A stretch of 64,000 nt of DNA from NCBI GenBank assembly GCA_016841825.1, contig JAENYK010000007.1, positions 174,846 through 238,845 of the forward strand, read 5' to 3'. Numbering within the stretch: position 1 is the first letter of the stretch; every line of letters starts with the position of its first letter. The notes under the pieces are model-generated. The model worked only from the letters and a program-made list of their open reading frames with translations. It made no database searches and had not been told where the DNA came from. The position numbers were made by a program, and so were the translations under genes. The DNA is from Halothermothrix sp. GTDB taxonomy: Bacteria > Bacillota > Halanaerobiia > DY22613. Below, piece after piece: positions 1 through 9,397 of the stretch.

Positions 1-1588
1 GTACTTCGGAAGGATGATCAATGCGACCCCAGGACATTTCAGAGATATGTAATAATCCCTCAATGCCACCCAAATCTATAAAGGCACCAAAATCAACAAT
101 CTTAGTCACAGTACCCTCAACAGTTTGACCTTCTTCTAACTTGGCGATTGTCTCAGCTTTAGCAGCTTCACGCTCTTCTTCCAAAACAACCTTTCTGGAA
201 AGAACTACATTGTTGTTAGCTCTATCAACTTCGATAACTTTTAATTTCAAAGTTTGACCGACAAATTGCTCTAAGTTCTCAACATACTCAATAGCTACAT
301 GAGATGCTGGTACAAACCCTCGTAAACCAATATCAACTACCAGACCGCCTTTAACAACCCGGGTAACTTCAGCTTCTAAGATCTGACCTTGCTCATAAGC
401 TTCCAGAATGCTTTCCCAGGCTTGCTCACGGGCTAAACGCTTTCTGGAAAGATGAATATTACCATCTTCATCTTCCAGACCGATTACTACTACTTCAATC
501 GAATCTCCCTCTTTTACTACTTCATCAGCAGATTGCACAGGGCGATTAGTCAATTCGTCTAAAGTAATGATACCATCAGATTTGTAACCAATGTTTACAA
601 ATACTGCGTCATCTTTAACCTGAACAACGGTACCAGTATACTTTTGACCTTTCTTTAATTGAGCGATGGAATGATCTAACATCATCTCTTGCTCAGTTTG
701 ATTTTCAGTGTTGTTAACCTCATCGGTTAAAACTTCTTTCTTTTCATCAGCGAATTCACTCATTACATCCAAGACCTCCTTAATTATCCAATTCGGGGTC
801 GACGCCCCTGCGGTAACACCAACCCTCTCAACTTCTCGAAACCAGTCCTTTTCTAGCTCGTGGGCAGTTTCAATGTGATAGGTCGTTACCTCTTGATTGT
901 GACAGATTTCTACCAATCTGTTGGTATTTGCACTATTTCTGCCACCAATGACTAACATTAAATCTACTTTCCTAGCTAGATCAGAAGCTGCTTTCTGCTT
1001 TTCTTCAGTGGTTGTGCAGATAGTATTAAATACCTTAATCTCCTTTGCCAGTTCCAACAATCGGGAAACTACTCCTTGAAAACTCTGTATAGATAGAGTT
1101 GTCTGAGCAATAACCCCGACTTTACGTCTTAATTTATGCTCACTAAGCTCATCAGCGGTTTTGACCACCAGAGCATCATAGTTCACGGAACCGACGATTC
1201 CAATAACTTCTGGATGGTTCTGATCGCCACAGATAAGAACCTGATAGCCATCTTCAACAAGTTGTTTTGCGTACTCTTGTGCCCGTTTCACATATGGACA
1301 GGTAGCATCAATAATCTCTAATCCCTGTTCTGTAATCTCATCAATTACATGGGGCGGAACACCATGTGAACGAATTAACACAATCCCTTCGCGTATATCA
1401 TGATAATCCTCAATAGCTTTGACTCCTACTTCTTCTAGACGTTGGACTACCTGTGGATTGTGAATCAATGGACCTAGAGTAAACAAGGGTCTATCTGATT
1501 GCCGAGCCAGGTCCATGACCAGGTCAGTCGCCCGTTTAACCCCAAAGCAGAATCCAGCATGATCTGCTAACACAATCTCCAGAACCAT
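1..1588 (-). CDS. ispH-rpsA: IspH-ribosomal protein S1 fusion, partial (3' end beyond window)
   Basis: The N-terminal ~275 residues are 4-hydroxy-3-methylbut-2-enyl diphosphate reductase, the last enzyme of the MEP isoprenoid pathway. Cluster cysteines are visible in HAGFCFGVKRA, IDATCPYV and the TICTTTEEK stretch, and HGVPP supplies the active-site His. The frame runs without a stop through GASTPNWIIKEVLDVMSEFADEKK into S1 RNA-binding domains. Two complete S1 repeats and part of a third are visible before the edge. IspH-S1 fusions are known in Clostridia. An internal AGGAGG nine bases before the ATG at 763 could also start a free S1. The first ATG (1588) overlaps the Shine-Dalgarno sequence; the CTG at 1582 sits 8 nt after GGAGG and gives the usual IspH N-terminus, so CTG may be the true start. 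Confidence 0.93.
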   Translation of the reverse strand, partial: MVLEIVLADHAGFCFGVKRATDLVMDLARQSDRPLFTLGPLIHNPQVVQRLEEVGVKAIEDYHDIREGIVLIRSHGVPPHVIDEITEQGLEIIDATCPYVKRAQEYAKQLVEDGYQVLICGDQNHPEVIGIVGSVNYDALVVKTADELSEHKLRRKVGVIAQTTLSIQSFQGVVSRLLELAKEIKVFNTICTTTEEKQKAASDLARKVDLMLVIGGRNSANTNRLVEICHNQEVTTYHIETAHELEKDWFREVERVGVTAGASTPNWIIKEVLDVMSEFADEKKEVLTDEVNNTENQTEQEMMLDHSIAQLKKGQKYTGTVVQVKDDAVFVNIGYKSDGIITLDELTNRPVQSADEVVKEGDSIEVVVIGLEDEDGNIHLSRKRLAREQAWESILEAYEQGQILEAEVTRVVKGGLVVDIGLRGFVPASHVAIEYVENLEQFVGQTLKLKVIEVDRANNNVVLSRKVVLEEEREAAKAETIAKLEEGQTVEGTVTKIVDFGAFIDLGGIEGLLHISEMSWGRIDHPSEV

Positions 1589-1944
1589 CACCTCCCTTCC
1601 AACACAACAAAGACTTAAAACATGAGCCACCAATCTCCCGGACAGGTGTACGGTATTTACGCTAAAAGTTTTAAGTTGTATTCATTATTTTGAAACTCAC
1701 CACCGTAATACATTCGTCATGGAATTGCATATTCCTTCCTTCAAGTGAAAAAAACTATGCAAAAAGGTAACTTAACTATTCTTTTGGTGGTTTTTTCCTT
1801 AACCTAAATAAAAAAATTACAAATATTATACTTAAAGTAAAGATTCTACTTATCTATGCTCAAAATATCTTAGTCCCTTTGCATATTATTTCTCCTAGAT
1901 AACTATTTATCCATTAATCTGAGCAATTATTTTAATTTTTGTAT
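1589..1944. other. Intergenic gap before ispH-rpsA
   Basis: This A/T-rich 356-nt stretch separates plsC from the ispH-rpsA fusion. It must hold the fusion's leader, with GGGAGGTG just before the start. A minus-strand TATAAT near 1825 lacks a good -35, so I do not call a promoter. I see no gene or strong hairpin. Confidence 0.4.
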
Positions 1945-2538
1945 TTACACACCGAGTTCTAACTGTTGGGCAATCTTATCCATGATTAATTCACCAACTA
2001 CCTCCATCTCTTCTCTACTCAGTTTACGATTATAAAATTCTGTAAGCTGAATCGGTTTTCCAATATGAACTACAATAGGTCTTTGACCATTACCAGTATT
2101 AAGTAAGCCGCAGGGTAAGATTGGCGCTTTAGCTTTTAAAGCTATCATCACCATTCCCAATTGTGCTTTGCCTAATCCATCTTTATTTCTGGTTCCCTCC
2201 GGAAAAACCCCCAGAACTCCATTATCGGCTAAAATTTTTAGTGAAGTCCGCATTGCTTCCATATCTCCTCTTCCCCGATCTACGGAAAACGCACCAATCT
2301 TTCGCAAAAACCAACCTAAAAGACTATTTTTAAATAACTCCTTTTTGGCCATAAAGCGAGTTATCCGAGTAATAGATGACCCCAACACTAGCGGATCAAG
2401 ATTACTGACATGATTTCCGACCACAATTAGCGATCCTTTCTGAGGAATATTCTCCCGTCCATAAATTTTGAAACCTCTGAATAACTTTAAATAAATAGTA
2501 GCAATCCAATAAGCAAGCCAAAACATAAATCTACTCAT
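1945..2538 (-). CDS. plsC: 1-acyl-sn-glycerol-3-phosphate acyltransferase
   Basis: This enzyme acylates lysophosphatidic acid to phosphatidic acid in membrane phospholipid synthesis. The 197-residue protein has the HX4D catalytic motif in NHVSNLDP (His43, Asp48) and the glycerol-phosphate motif FPEGTR (112-117). A hydrophobic N-terminal segment (about 5-20) suits membrane attachment. Length is typical of short bacterial PlsC. The start lies one base after the cmk stop, so the two are translationally coupled. The order cmk-plsC-ispH-rpsA is common in Clostridia. Confidence 0.92.
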   Translation of the reverse strand: MSRFMFWLAYWIATIYLKLFRGFKIYGRENIPQKGSLIVVGNHVSNLDPLVLGSSITRITRFMAKKELFKNSLLGWFLRKIGAFSVDRGRGDMEAMRTSLKILADNGVLGVFPEGTRNKDGLGKAQLGMVMIALKAKAPILPCGLLNTGNGQRPIVVHIGKPIQLTEFYNRKLSREEMEVVGELIMDKIAQQLELGV

Positions 2539-2539
2539 C

Positions 2540-3211
2540 TCATACCCCCTGCATCAGTTGAATAATTCTGGTGACAACCTCTTTTATCGTCATACCTGTT
2601 GTATCTATTCCAATGGCATCATTTGCCTTTTTCAATGGTGCCACATCTCTACAGGAATCAATAGAATCTCTGGTCTCCAGATTATCTTTAATAGTATCAT
2701 ATTCGACAACCTCCCCTTTATCTTGTAACTCATCCAGACGACGTTGAGTTCTAGTTTTCAGAGAAGCGGTCAAGAAGATCTTCAAATCAGCCTCTGGCAA
2801 AACCACTGTCCCAATATCGCGTCCATCCATAATCACTCCACCATTTTGAGCCATCTCGCGTTGTTTGGAGACCAGGGCATGTCGGACACCAGCGACTTTT
2901 GCTACAAAAGAGACATTATTATTAACCAGGCTTGTCCTGATAGCATCAGTAACATCCCGTTTGTTTAAATATACTGTATTACCATCTCTGGTCAGGGGTG
3001 TAAAACTAATTTCTGCTTCTTCTGCTAATCTCGTTAATCCATCCTCATCTTCCATTGAGATATCATTTTCTAATGCCAACAGCGTTATTGCTCTATACAT
3101 AGCTCCGGTATCAATATATCGATAATTCAAATCTAAAGCCAACTCTTTAGCTGTAGTACTCTTACCTGCCCCCGCTGGGCCATCAATTGCGATAACTAAT
3201 TTTCTGTCCAT
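2540..3211 (-). CDS. cmk: Cytidylate kinase
   Basis: This enzyme phosphorylates CMP/dCMP with ATP. The 223-residue protein opens with the Walker A loop GPAGAGKST (11-19), followed by YRYIDTGAMYRA and the CMP-binding region DGRDIGTVVLPEAD. The C-terminal DRR-like segment TRDSIDSCRDVAPLKKA is the family's LID and Asp/Arg region. Length matches bacterial Cmk. It is first in a run with plsC and probably ispH-rpsA. Confidence 0.95.
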   Translation of the reverse strand: MDRKLVIAIDGPAGAGKSTTAKELALDLNYRYIDTGAMYRAITLLALENDISMEDEDGLTRLAEEAEISFTPLTRDGNTVYLNKRDVTDAIRTSLVNNNVSFVAKVAGVRHALVSKQREMAQNGGVIMDGRDIGTVVLPEADLKIFLTASLKTRTQRRLDELQDKGEVVEYDTIKDNLETRDSIDSCRDVAPLKKANDAIGIDTTGMTIKEVVTRIIQLMQGV

Positions 3212-3478
3212 AAGTTCCTCATCACCCTTCCAAAAACATTAAAATAAAACACACTCATTTTATATTCAATATATAATAGTAATTTCCTCCTTCTAAATTT
3301 TTAAAAGGAGGATTGGATTTCTATAGGGTATAAAAAAAACTACCCGTTGATTTAACCAGTGCACACTTTGCTGTGACTATATTTTTAATAAATTTCATTG
3401 TTGCTATGGTATCCAAATAAACTAATTACCATGTAATGCAGTAGTGCAAAAAAATAAGCCTTCCGCATCTACGAAAGG
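3212..3478. other. Intergenic gap with inverted repeats
   Basis: Between cmk and the upstream membrane-protein gene there is a small inverted repeat at 3286-3311 (CCTCCTT..AAGGAGG). A second lies near 3325-3350 (GGGTA..TACCC) around an A-run. The right end holds the terminator of the 3479-3940 gene. No coding capacity is seen. Confidence 0.35.
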
Positions 3479-3480
3479 CT
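3448..3480 (-). terminator. Rho-independent terminator of the fabF-rnc run
   Basis: On the minus strand AGCCTTTCG and CGGAAGGCT form a 9-bp stem with one mismatch, followed by a U-rich tract TTATTTTTTT. It overlaps the stop of the 153-codon gene and ends the run that begins upstream with fabF or fapR. Confidence 0.8.
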
Positions 3481-3940
3481 AAAATCTGTTCCCCTGTTCT
3501 ACAATAACCTCAATAACTTCCATCTCATTTTTGAGTCTAAATTGTTGTCCGCGCTTTATACTGGAGACATTTGGTGAAAAATCAATAACTTCAAACCAGA
3601 GGGCTTCATTAATTCCGCGGGTATCCAAAATTAGAAGATCTCCATCCCAGACAGGAATTTGGACATACTCAGTTTCAAAATAATAAGCACTCTCATTATT
3701 TAACAATACTCGCACATCTGGATAATCACCGGAGTTTAATAATTTGATGGTGACACTGTCTTCAGAGATAACTGAACTGACTTGCTGAGCCTCCGGTTGG
3801 TCAATGATTCCCAGTCTACCTTCTGCCCATCTTAAATAATCTCGAGTTTGTTCAAATCCCATCATAATTTGCACCGAGATAACTAGTACTAACCCCACAG
3901 TAACAATGCCCATGAGAAAACGTCCAGTCGAATAGAACAA
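3479..3940 (-). CDS. Small membrane-anchored protein of unknown function
   Basis: I do not recognise this 153-residue protein. It has one N-terminal hydrophobic segment (about 9-29) and then a soluble domain rich in beta-type sequence, so it is probably a single-pass protein with the domain outside. The start is TTG at 3940, with AAGGA ten bases upstream; an ATG ten codons later is the alternative but has a weaker Shine-Dalgarno. It follows the flavoprotein gene by 63 nt on the same strand and is closed by a terminator, so it is probably the last gene of that operon. It ends with TAG. Confidence 0.7.
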   Translation of the reverse strand: MFYSTGRFLMGIVTVGLVLVISVQIMMGFEQTRDYLRWAEGRLGIIDQPEAQQVSSVISEDSVTIKLLNSGDYPDVRVLLNNESAYYFETEYVQIPVWDGDLLILDTRGINEALWFEVIDFSPNVSSIKRGQQFRLKNEMEVIEVIVEQGNRF

Positions 3941-4003
3941 TTTTAATCAGTCCTTCCCACATAAAGAACTTTGTAGTAACATTTTATGTGGAGGATATAA
4001 AAT

Positions 4004-5248
4004 TTATCCCTCAACAACTGAAATACCAGCAAGATATCCTGTGGAAAAAGCGGCCTGGAGATTAAAACCACCCGTATAAGCATCTAAATCAATAACCTCA
4101 CCAGCAAAATACAATCCTTTCACCAATTTAGATTCCATAGTACCAGGATTAATCTCTCTGGTATCTACTCCTCCGCGAGTAACTATTGCTTCCCGAAAAC
4201 CTCGATGATCTACAACAGTAAAAGTCAAATTTTTCAAAAGGTGAACCAATCTACCGCGTTCTTCTGCTGTTATTTGATGGATTTTCTTCTCTTCTGAAAT
4301 CTCTACTAATTGAATAATCACCGGTATCAACAGACGGGGTAAAAGATCGTTCAAAGAATTCTTGAAATCTTTTCTACTATACTTTGCAAAATCACGCTGA
4401 ATTCTCTCATCTAACTTCTCCTCAGACAGAGCAGGTTTTAGATCTAGAGAACCAACAACTTCTCCCTCAGCTAATAATGGTACTACGGTTCGACTCAGAG
4501 ATAGCACAATCGGGCCAGTAAGACCATAATCAGTAAATAACATCTCGCCAAAATCTTCACCAATCATTTTATCTTGCTGATAAAAGGTCAGTTTAACATT
4601 ACGTAAAGACAATCCCTGTAATTGGTTAATCCAGGTTTCTTTAGTCACCAAAGGAACTAAAGAAGGTAACAATGACTGAATTGTGTGTCCTAGTTTGCGG
4701 GCCATCTCATAACCATCTCCTGAGGACCCTGTTCCAGGATAAGATAATCCTCCAGTAGCCAAAATAACCTTATTGGCAGCATGAAAAGAGCCTTCTTTTG
4801 TCCTAACACCGATCACCTGACCAGCTTCAACTACAATCCCCTTGACCGCTTGTTTAAAATAATATTTTGCACCAGACTCTTTAGTGTACTTTACCAGAGC
4901 ATCAACCACATCTTTGGCAGCTCCTGATTCAGGAAAGATTCGACCACCCCGTTCAATCTGAGTGAGTACTCCATATTTTCTAAAGAAATCTATTACCTGC
5001 CAGTTACTAAAGGTATACAACGCGCTGTACAAAAAACGTCCAGTTTCTGGAAAATTTTTTATAAAAGTATCGATATCTGCTTCGTTAGTTATATTACAGC
5101 GGCCCTTTCCGGTAATCAATAACTTTCTGCCTGGACGATCATTTTTTTCAAAAACTGTAACGTCCGCTCCCTCCATAGCAGCTGTTCCTGCAGCCATTAA
5201 GCCAGCAGCACCTCCTCCAATGACAATTACTTTAACTGGTTCTGTCAT
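4004..5248 (-). CDS. NAD(P)/FAD-dependent oxidoreductase, HI0933/YhiN (BaiN-like) family
   Basis: The 414-residue flavoprotein begins with the FAD dinucleotide motif GGGAAGLMAAG (11-21). It continues with GRKLLITGKGRCNITN, typical of the HI0933 family, a second nucleotide-binding stretch ATGGLSYPGTGSSGDG, and a C-terminal FAD contact GEVIDLDAYTGGFNLQAAFSTG. The substrate is not known from sequence. Some relatives are called aminoacetone oxidase or BaiN, but I would not transfer either name. The start overlaps the rnc stop by 4 nt, so they are co-translated. Clostridial genomes often carry this gene near cmk and plsC. Confidence 0.88.
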   Translation of the reverse strand: MTEPVKVIVIGGGAAGLMAAGTAAMEGADVTVFEKNDRPGRKLLITGKGRCNITNEADIDTFIKNFPETGRFLYSALYTFSNWQVIDFFRKYGVLTQIERGGRIFPESGAAKDVVDALVKYTKESGAKYYFKQAVKGIVVEAGQVIGVRTKEGSFHAANKVILATGGLSYPGTGSSGDGYEMARKLGHTIQSLLPSLVPLVTKETWINQLQGLSLRNVKLTFYQQDKMIGEDFGEMLFTDYGLTGPIVLSLSRTVVPLLAEGEVVGSLDLKPALSEEKLDERIQRDFAKYSRKDFKNSLNDLLPRLLIPVIIQLVEISEEKKIHQITAEERGRLVHLLKNLTFTVVDHRGFREAIVTRGGVDTREINPGTMESKLVKGLYFAGEVIDLDAYTGGFNLQAAFSTGYLAGISVVEG

Positions 5249-5967
5249 AATAGTTTCTCCTCTTCCAGTTTCGCAATTGCATTAGCAGCCGCTTTTTGCT
5301 GGGCTTCTTTTTTGTTTTTCCCGATTCCGGTTCCGATCACTAAATTTTTATACTCTACCTGTACAGTAAATCGTTTATCATGATCAGGACCTTCCTCATG
5401 AATTACCCGATATAACGGTCTGGTATTGGATCGTTTTTGAATCTCTTCTTGTAAAATTGTCTTATAATCCTGAATGTATTCACCACTGTCAACCATCTCT
5501 ATCTCTTCTGTCAGATATTTTTTGATAAAACGCGCAACTTCTTTCAAACCTCGATCAAGATATATCGCTCCAATCAGTGCTTCAAAAGCATCTGCGAGGA
5601 TCGAATCCCGATCTCTACCACCAGTCATCTCTTCACCCTTACCCAGAAATAAATATTGCCCAAGTTCTAGCCTTTTAGCTGTACGAGCAAGAGTGGGGGC
5701 ACTGACCACCACTGCACGTGTTTTGGCCAGTTCCCCTTCTGGGTAATCCGCGAATTGTTTAAAAATGATATCACTAATTACCAGATTCAAAACAGCATCT
5801 CCCAAAAACTCTAGACGTTCATTGTCTTTTACCACTTTACTCCGATTCTCATTGGCAAAAGATTTGTGAGTCATAGCTTGACGGAGATATCGCTTATTTT
5901 TAAATTTAATCTGGATGACTTTTTGTAAAACGTTAAGATCTCTTGGATTACCTTCCATTGATTTCAC
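5245..5967 (-). CDS. rnc: Ribonuclease III
   Basis: This is the double-strand-specific endoribonuclease that processes rRNA precursors and structured RNAs. The 240-residue protein carries the signature NERLEFLGDAVL (49-60), the second acidic cluster DAFEALIGAIYLD, and a C-terminal dsRNA-binding domain (about 165-235, ending KKEAQQKAAANAIAKL). Length is typical. It lies 5 nt downstream of fabF, an arrangement common in Firmicutes, and overlaps the flavoprotein start. Confidence 0.96.
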   Translation of the reverse strand: MKSMEGNPRDLNVLQKVIQIKFKNKRYLRQAMTHKSFANENRSKVVKDNERLEFLGDAVLNLVISDIIFKQFADYPEGELAKTRAVVVSAPTLARTAKRLELGQYLFLGKGEEMTGGRDRDSILADAFEALIGAIYLDRGLKEVARFIKKYLTEEIEMVDSGEYIQDYKTILQEEIQKRSNTRPLYRVIHEEGPDHDKRFTVQVEYKNLVIGTGIGKNKKEAQQKAAANAIAKLEEEKLL

Positions 5968-5972
5968 TACCT

Positions 5973-7214
5973 TTAATCTTTATATTTTCTAAAGATCACA
6001 GTTGCATTATGACCGCCAAACCCTAGAGAATTGGAAAGCACCACATTAATTTCCCGTTCTTCTGCCTTATTAGGAACATAATACAGATCACACTCTGGAT
6101 CTGGATTATCATAGTTAATTGTTGGAGGGATTATGTGATGATTTATAGCCATTAAAGACGCAACTGCTTCAACAGCACCTGCAGCTCCCAAAAGATGCCC
6201 AGTCATTGATTTGGTTGAACTGACAGCCAATTTATAGGCATACTCCCCAAAGACAGTCTTGATCGCCTGTGTTTCTAACTTGTCATTCTTTGATGTAGAA
6301 GTACCATGAGCATTGATATAATCTACATCCCCGGGAGAGATTCCAGCTTTGTCAATAGCTAACTGCATACAGCGTGCAGCACCTTCTCCTTCAGGAGCCG
6401 GGTCAGTTATATGATAAGCATCTCCAGACATGCCATACCCAATCACTTCCCCATAAATTCTGGCGCCACGTTTTTTGGCAAATTCCAATTCCTCCAATAT
6501 TAGAATAGCCGCACCTTCACCCATCACAAATCCATCACGTTCAGCATCAAAAGGACGACTTGCTCTTTGAGGTTCGTCATTGCGAGTAGATAGTGCCTTC
6601 ATATTGGCAAAACCAGCTATAGCCAATGGAGTTACAGCAGCTTCTGCACCACCAGAAATCATGACATCAGCATCGCCACGTTTGATAATTTCAGTAGCAT
6701 CGCCAATGGCTGTGGCCGCTGAAGCACAGGCGGTAACCGCACTAGAATTATGACCTTTAGCGTTACAGTAAATCGAAACTTGACCAGAAGCGATGTTAGA
6801 GATCATCATTGGAATAAAGAATGGACTCACTCTTCTTGGTCCCTTCTCCGACAAAGTCTTACTTTGATCTTCTAATGTCTGAATTCCACCAATACCAGAG
6901 CCTAATAGTACCCCAGCCCGTGGCGATACGTCATCATCAATCTCTAAATTTGCATCTTTCATCGCCAATAGTGCACTGGCTACTGCAAATTGAGCAAATC
7001 GATCCAAACGCTTGGCTTCTTTGCGGTCGAAATAATCTCCTGGATCAAAATCTTTTACTTCACCACCGATTTTTACCGCATGCTCAGTCGTATCAAAACT
7101 TTCAATATAACCAATACCAGAAACTCCATTAATCATAGAGTTCCAGAAACTATCTAATCCAATACCAACAGGAGAAATTATTCCCATCCCTGTAACAACA
7201 ACTCTTCTATTCAT
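5973..7214 (-). CDS. fabF: 3-oxoacyl-ACP synthase II
   Basis: FabF condenses malonyl-ACP with growing acyl-ACP chains. The 413-residue thiolase-fold enzyme shows the catalytic Cys in [12 protein letters not shown] (about 164) and the two histidines in [11 protein letters not shown] and [16 protein letters not shown] terminator-like hairpin lies between acpP and fabF, so fabF may be read partly by read-through and partly from its own promoter in the 177-nt gap. A weak candidate is TTGAAA-N17-TAAGAT. Confidence 0.96.
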   Translation of the reverse strand: MNRRVVVTGMGIISPVGIGLDSFWNSMINGVSGIGYIESFDTTEHAVKIGGEVKDFDPGDYFDRKEAKRLDRFAQFAVASALLAMKDANLEIDDDVSPRAGVLLGSGIGGIQTLEDQSKTLSEKGPRRVSPFFIPMMISNIASGQVSIYCNAKGHNSSAVTACASAATAIGDATEIIKRGDADVMISGGAEAAVTPLAIAGFANMKALSTRNDEPQRASRPFDAERDGFVMGEGAAILILEELEFAKKRGARIYGEVIGYGMSGDAYHITDPAPEGEGAARCMQLAIDKAGISPGDVDYINAHGTSTSKNDKLETQAIKTVFGEYAYKLAVSSTKSMTGHLLGAAGAVEAVASLMAINHHIIPPTINYDNPDPECDLYYVPNKAEEREINVVLSNSLGFGGHNATVIFRKYKD

Positions 7215-7344
7215 TATGTCTTAACCCTCCTCAAAAAGGAATTTAGCATAGTCTGTATCGTCGCCAGAATTACTAAAATCATAACTGGATTCAAATCTTA
7301 ATATTTATATAAAACTATTTCAAATAATAGTAATTATCACCCAA

Positions 7345-7379
7345 AATTTTTTTAAAGAAAGTCCCGCTAGGGGACTTTC
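7345..7379 (-). terminator. Hairpin after acpP (attenuating terminator)
   Basis: On the minus strand a perfect 9-bp stem GAAAGTCCC/GGGACTTTC with a 5-nt loop is followed by TTTAAAAAAATTTT. The imperfect U-tract suggests partial termination that lowers fabF transcription relative to acpP. Confidence 0.6.
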
Positions 7380-7391
7380 TTCATTAATAAA

Positions 7392-7622
7392 TTAGATATG
7401 TTCTTCAATGTAATCAACTGCATCCTGTACAGTTGCAATGTTCTCAGCTTCCTCATCTGGGATCTCAATATCAAACTCTTCTTCAAAAGCCATAATCAAC
7501 TCAACAATGTCTAGAGAATCAGCACCTAAATCTTCAAGGAAGGAAGCCTCAGAAGTAACCTCATCAGGCTCTACGCCCAGTTCTTCTACTACGATATCTC
7601 TTACGCGTTCAAATACGTCCAT
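7392..7622 (-). CDS. acpP: Acyl carrier protein
   Basis: ACP carries fatty-acyl intermediates on a 4'-phosphopantetheine arm. From the ATG at 7622 it is 76 residues, the usual length. The attachment Ser lies in [10 protein letters not shown] (Ser36). The protein is highly acidic and helical, as expected. AAAGGAGG 8 nt upstream supports this ATG; the GTG three codons earlier lies inside the Shine-Dalgarno. It follows fabG by about 40 nt. Confidence 0.97.
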   Translation of the reverse strand: MDVFERVRDIVVEELGVEPDEVTSEASFLEDLGADSLDIVELIMAFEEEFDIEIPDEEAENIATVQDAVDYIEEHI

Positions 7623-7662
7623 GTCTTTCACCTCCTTTCAATATAACAACACATCAATTATA

Positions 7663-8406
7663 TTACATCACCATTCCACCATCAACATTAAAAACCTGTC
7701 CTGTGATGTAATCAGATTTCTCAGAGGCCAAAAATAAGGCTAAATCTGCCACATCCTCAGGCTTACCAAATCTTCCGAGAGGAATAGATTTAAACATTGT
7801 TTCTTTTACATCGTCAGGAAGCTCTGCTGTCATTTGCGACTCAATAAATCCAGGAGCAATGGCATTAACATTAATCCCACGACTTCCGAATTCTCTGGCA
7901 ATAGTTCTGGTAAACCCCATAACCCCAGCTTTGGCAGCAGCATAGTTGGCTTGCCCTGGATTACCGATAAATCCTACTACAGAGGTGATGTTAATAATTT
8001 TCCCGCTGCGCTGTTTTAACATTGCTTTGCTAATAGCTTTTGTGCAAAGGAACATACTTTTTAAATTAGTTTCTATAACTTTATCCCAGTCATCCTCTTT
8101 CATCCGCATCAATAGAGTATCCCGGGTGATACCAGCATTATTCACTAAAATATCTATTTTACCAAAATCTTCTGAAATAGCATTAAACATTCCTTGAACC
8201 TGTTCAGTAATAGCCACATCTGCTCCATAAGCTTTCGCCTTACGCCCAAGATCGACAATCTGTCTCACAACTGCCTCAGCACCAGCCTGATCCCGGTTAT
8301 AATTGACAGCCACATCTGCACCAGCCTGCGCTAATTTCAAAGCTATCGCTGCACCAATACCTTTAGAACTACCAGTTACCACAGCAACCTTTCCTTCCAG
8401 ATTCAT
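7663..8406 (-). CDS. fabG: 3-oxoacyl-ACP reductase
   Basis: This NADPH-dependent short-chain dehydrogenase reduces 3-oxoacyl-ACP. The 247-residue protein has the cofactor loop TGSSKGIGAA (11-20), NNAG, the catalytic Ser in INITSVVG and the YAAAK pair (YxxxK), and ends in GQVFNVDGGMVM. Its place between fabD and acpP makes the FabG assignment firm. Confidence 0.96.
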   Translation of the reverse strand: MNLEGKVAVVTGSSKGIGAAIALKLAQAGADVAVNYNRDQAGAEAVVRQIVDLGRKAKAYGADVAITEQVQGMFNAISEDFGKIDILVNNAGITRDTLLMRMKEDDWDKVIETNLKSMFLCTKAISKAMLKQRSGKIINITSVVGFIGNPGQANYAAAKAGVMGFTRTIAREFGSRGINVNAIAPGFIESQMTAELPDDVKETMFKSIPLGRFGKPEDVADLALFLASEKSDYITGQVFNVDGGMVM

Positions 8407-8432
8407 CTGACTTCCCCCTTAACCCAATAAAT

Positions 8433-9383
8433 TTACACTCTAACCTCTTCCATCAGCAAACCGACTTCTTTTAATGACTCCAGAGCTTGAATGCTATCCA
8501 CGTTATAAGCAGCAACTTTTTTATCAATCCGCTTGAGCATATTTTTCAATGTACTGCCTGGTCCGATCTCAACAAAGGTATCAATACCTGCTTTGATCAT
8601 CTGCTCAATAGAATCTTGCCATTTAACAGAGTTACTTACTTGTTTGATCAAATTCTCCCGAACTTCATCAGCATTCTTCGAAGGTTCTGCTGTGTAGTTG
8701 GAATAAACTATAATTTGAGGATCATTAATTCTAATATTGGTTAATACACCCTGCAGACCATCAGACGCTGGTTTTAAGAGACTACTATGAAACGGTCCAC
8801 TCACATTTAGCTCAACAACTTTTAAAGCTCCTGCTTCTTTTAATTTTTCAGCAGCAGCTCTTACAGCTTTAACTTCTCCAGAGATAACAATCTCAGTTCG
8901 ATTATTATAATTGGCAGGTTCGACAATTCCCTCTGTCTCCTGACAAATTTTTTCAATAAGTTGACGTTCTACTTTTAAAACAGCGGCCATCGTTCCTTCT
9001 CCATAAGGAACTGCTTCTACCATGAAGCGACCACGTTGGCGAACAGTTCTTACCGCATCCGCAAAACTCAATGAATTAGCAGCCACTAATGCAGAATATT
9101 CTCCAAGGCTGTGACCTGCAGCCATTTCACCTTTTAAACCATATTTTTCTAAAACCCGCAATATTGCTATACTGGTTGTCAAAATAGCAGGTTGAGTATT
9201 CTCGGTTTTCTTTAACTCTTCTTCTGGTCCAGCAAAACAGATCTCGCTAATTTTAAATCCCAATGCTTGATCTGCTGTATCAAAGATTTCTTTAGCTTCT
9301 GAGTAGTGATCATAAAAATCTTTCCCCATTCCCACTGTTTGAGAACCCTGACCGGGGAAAAGAAAAGCGATTCTTCGACTCAT
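8433..9383 (-). CDS. fabD: Malonyl-CoA:ACP transacylase
   Basis: FabD moves malonyl from CoA to ACP. The 316-residue protein starts with the family motif FLFPGQGSQTVGMGKD and holds the nucleophile in GHSLGEYSAL, with the catalytic His in NVSGPFHSSLL. AAAGGAGG lies a few bases upstream of the ATG. It sits between fabK and fabG in the operon. Confidence 0.96.
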   Translation of the reverse strand: MSRRIAFLFPGQGSQTVGMGKDFYDHYSEAKEIFDTADQALGFKISEICFAGPEEELKKTENTQPAILTTSIAILRVLEKYGLKGEMAAGHSLGEYSALVAANSLSFADAVRTVRQRGRFMVEAVPYGEGTMAAVLKVERQLIEKICQETEGIVEPANYNNRTEIVISGEVKAVRAAAEKLKEAGALKVVELNVSGPFHSSLLKPASDGLQGVLTNIRINDPQIIVYSNYTAEPSKNADEVRENLIKQVSNSVKWQDSIEQMIKAGIDTFVEIGPGSTLKNMLKRIDKKVAAYNVDSIQALESLKEVGLLMEEVRV

Positions 9384-9397
9384 TAATCTTACCTCCT

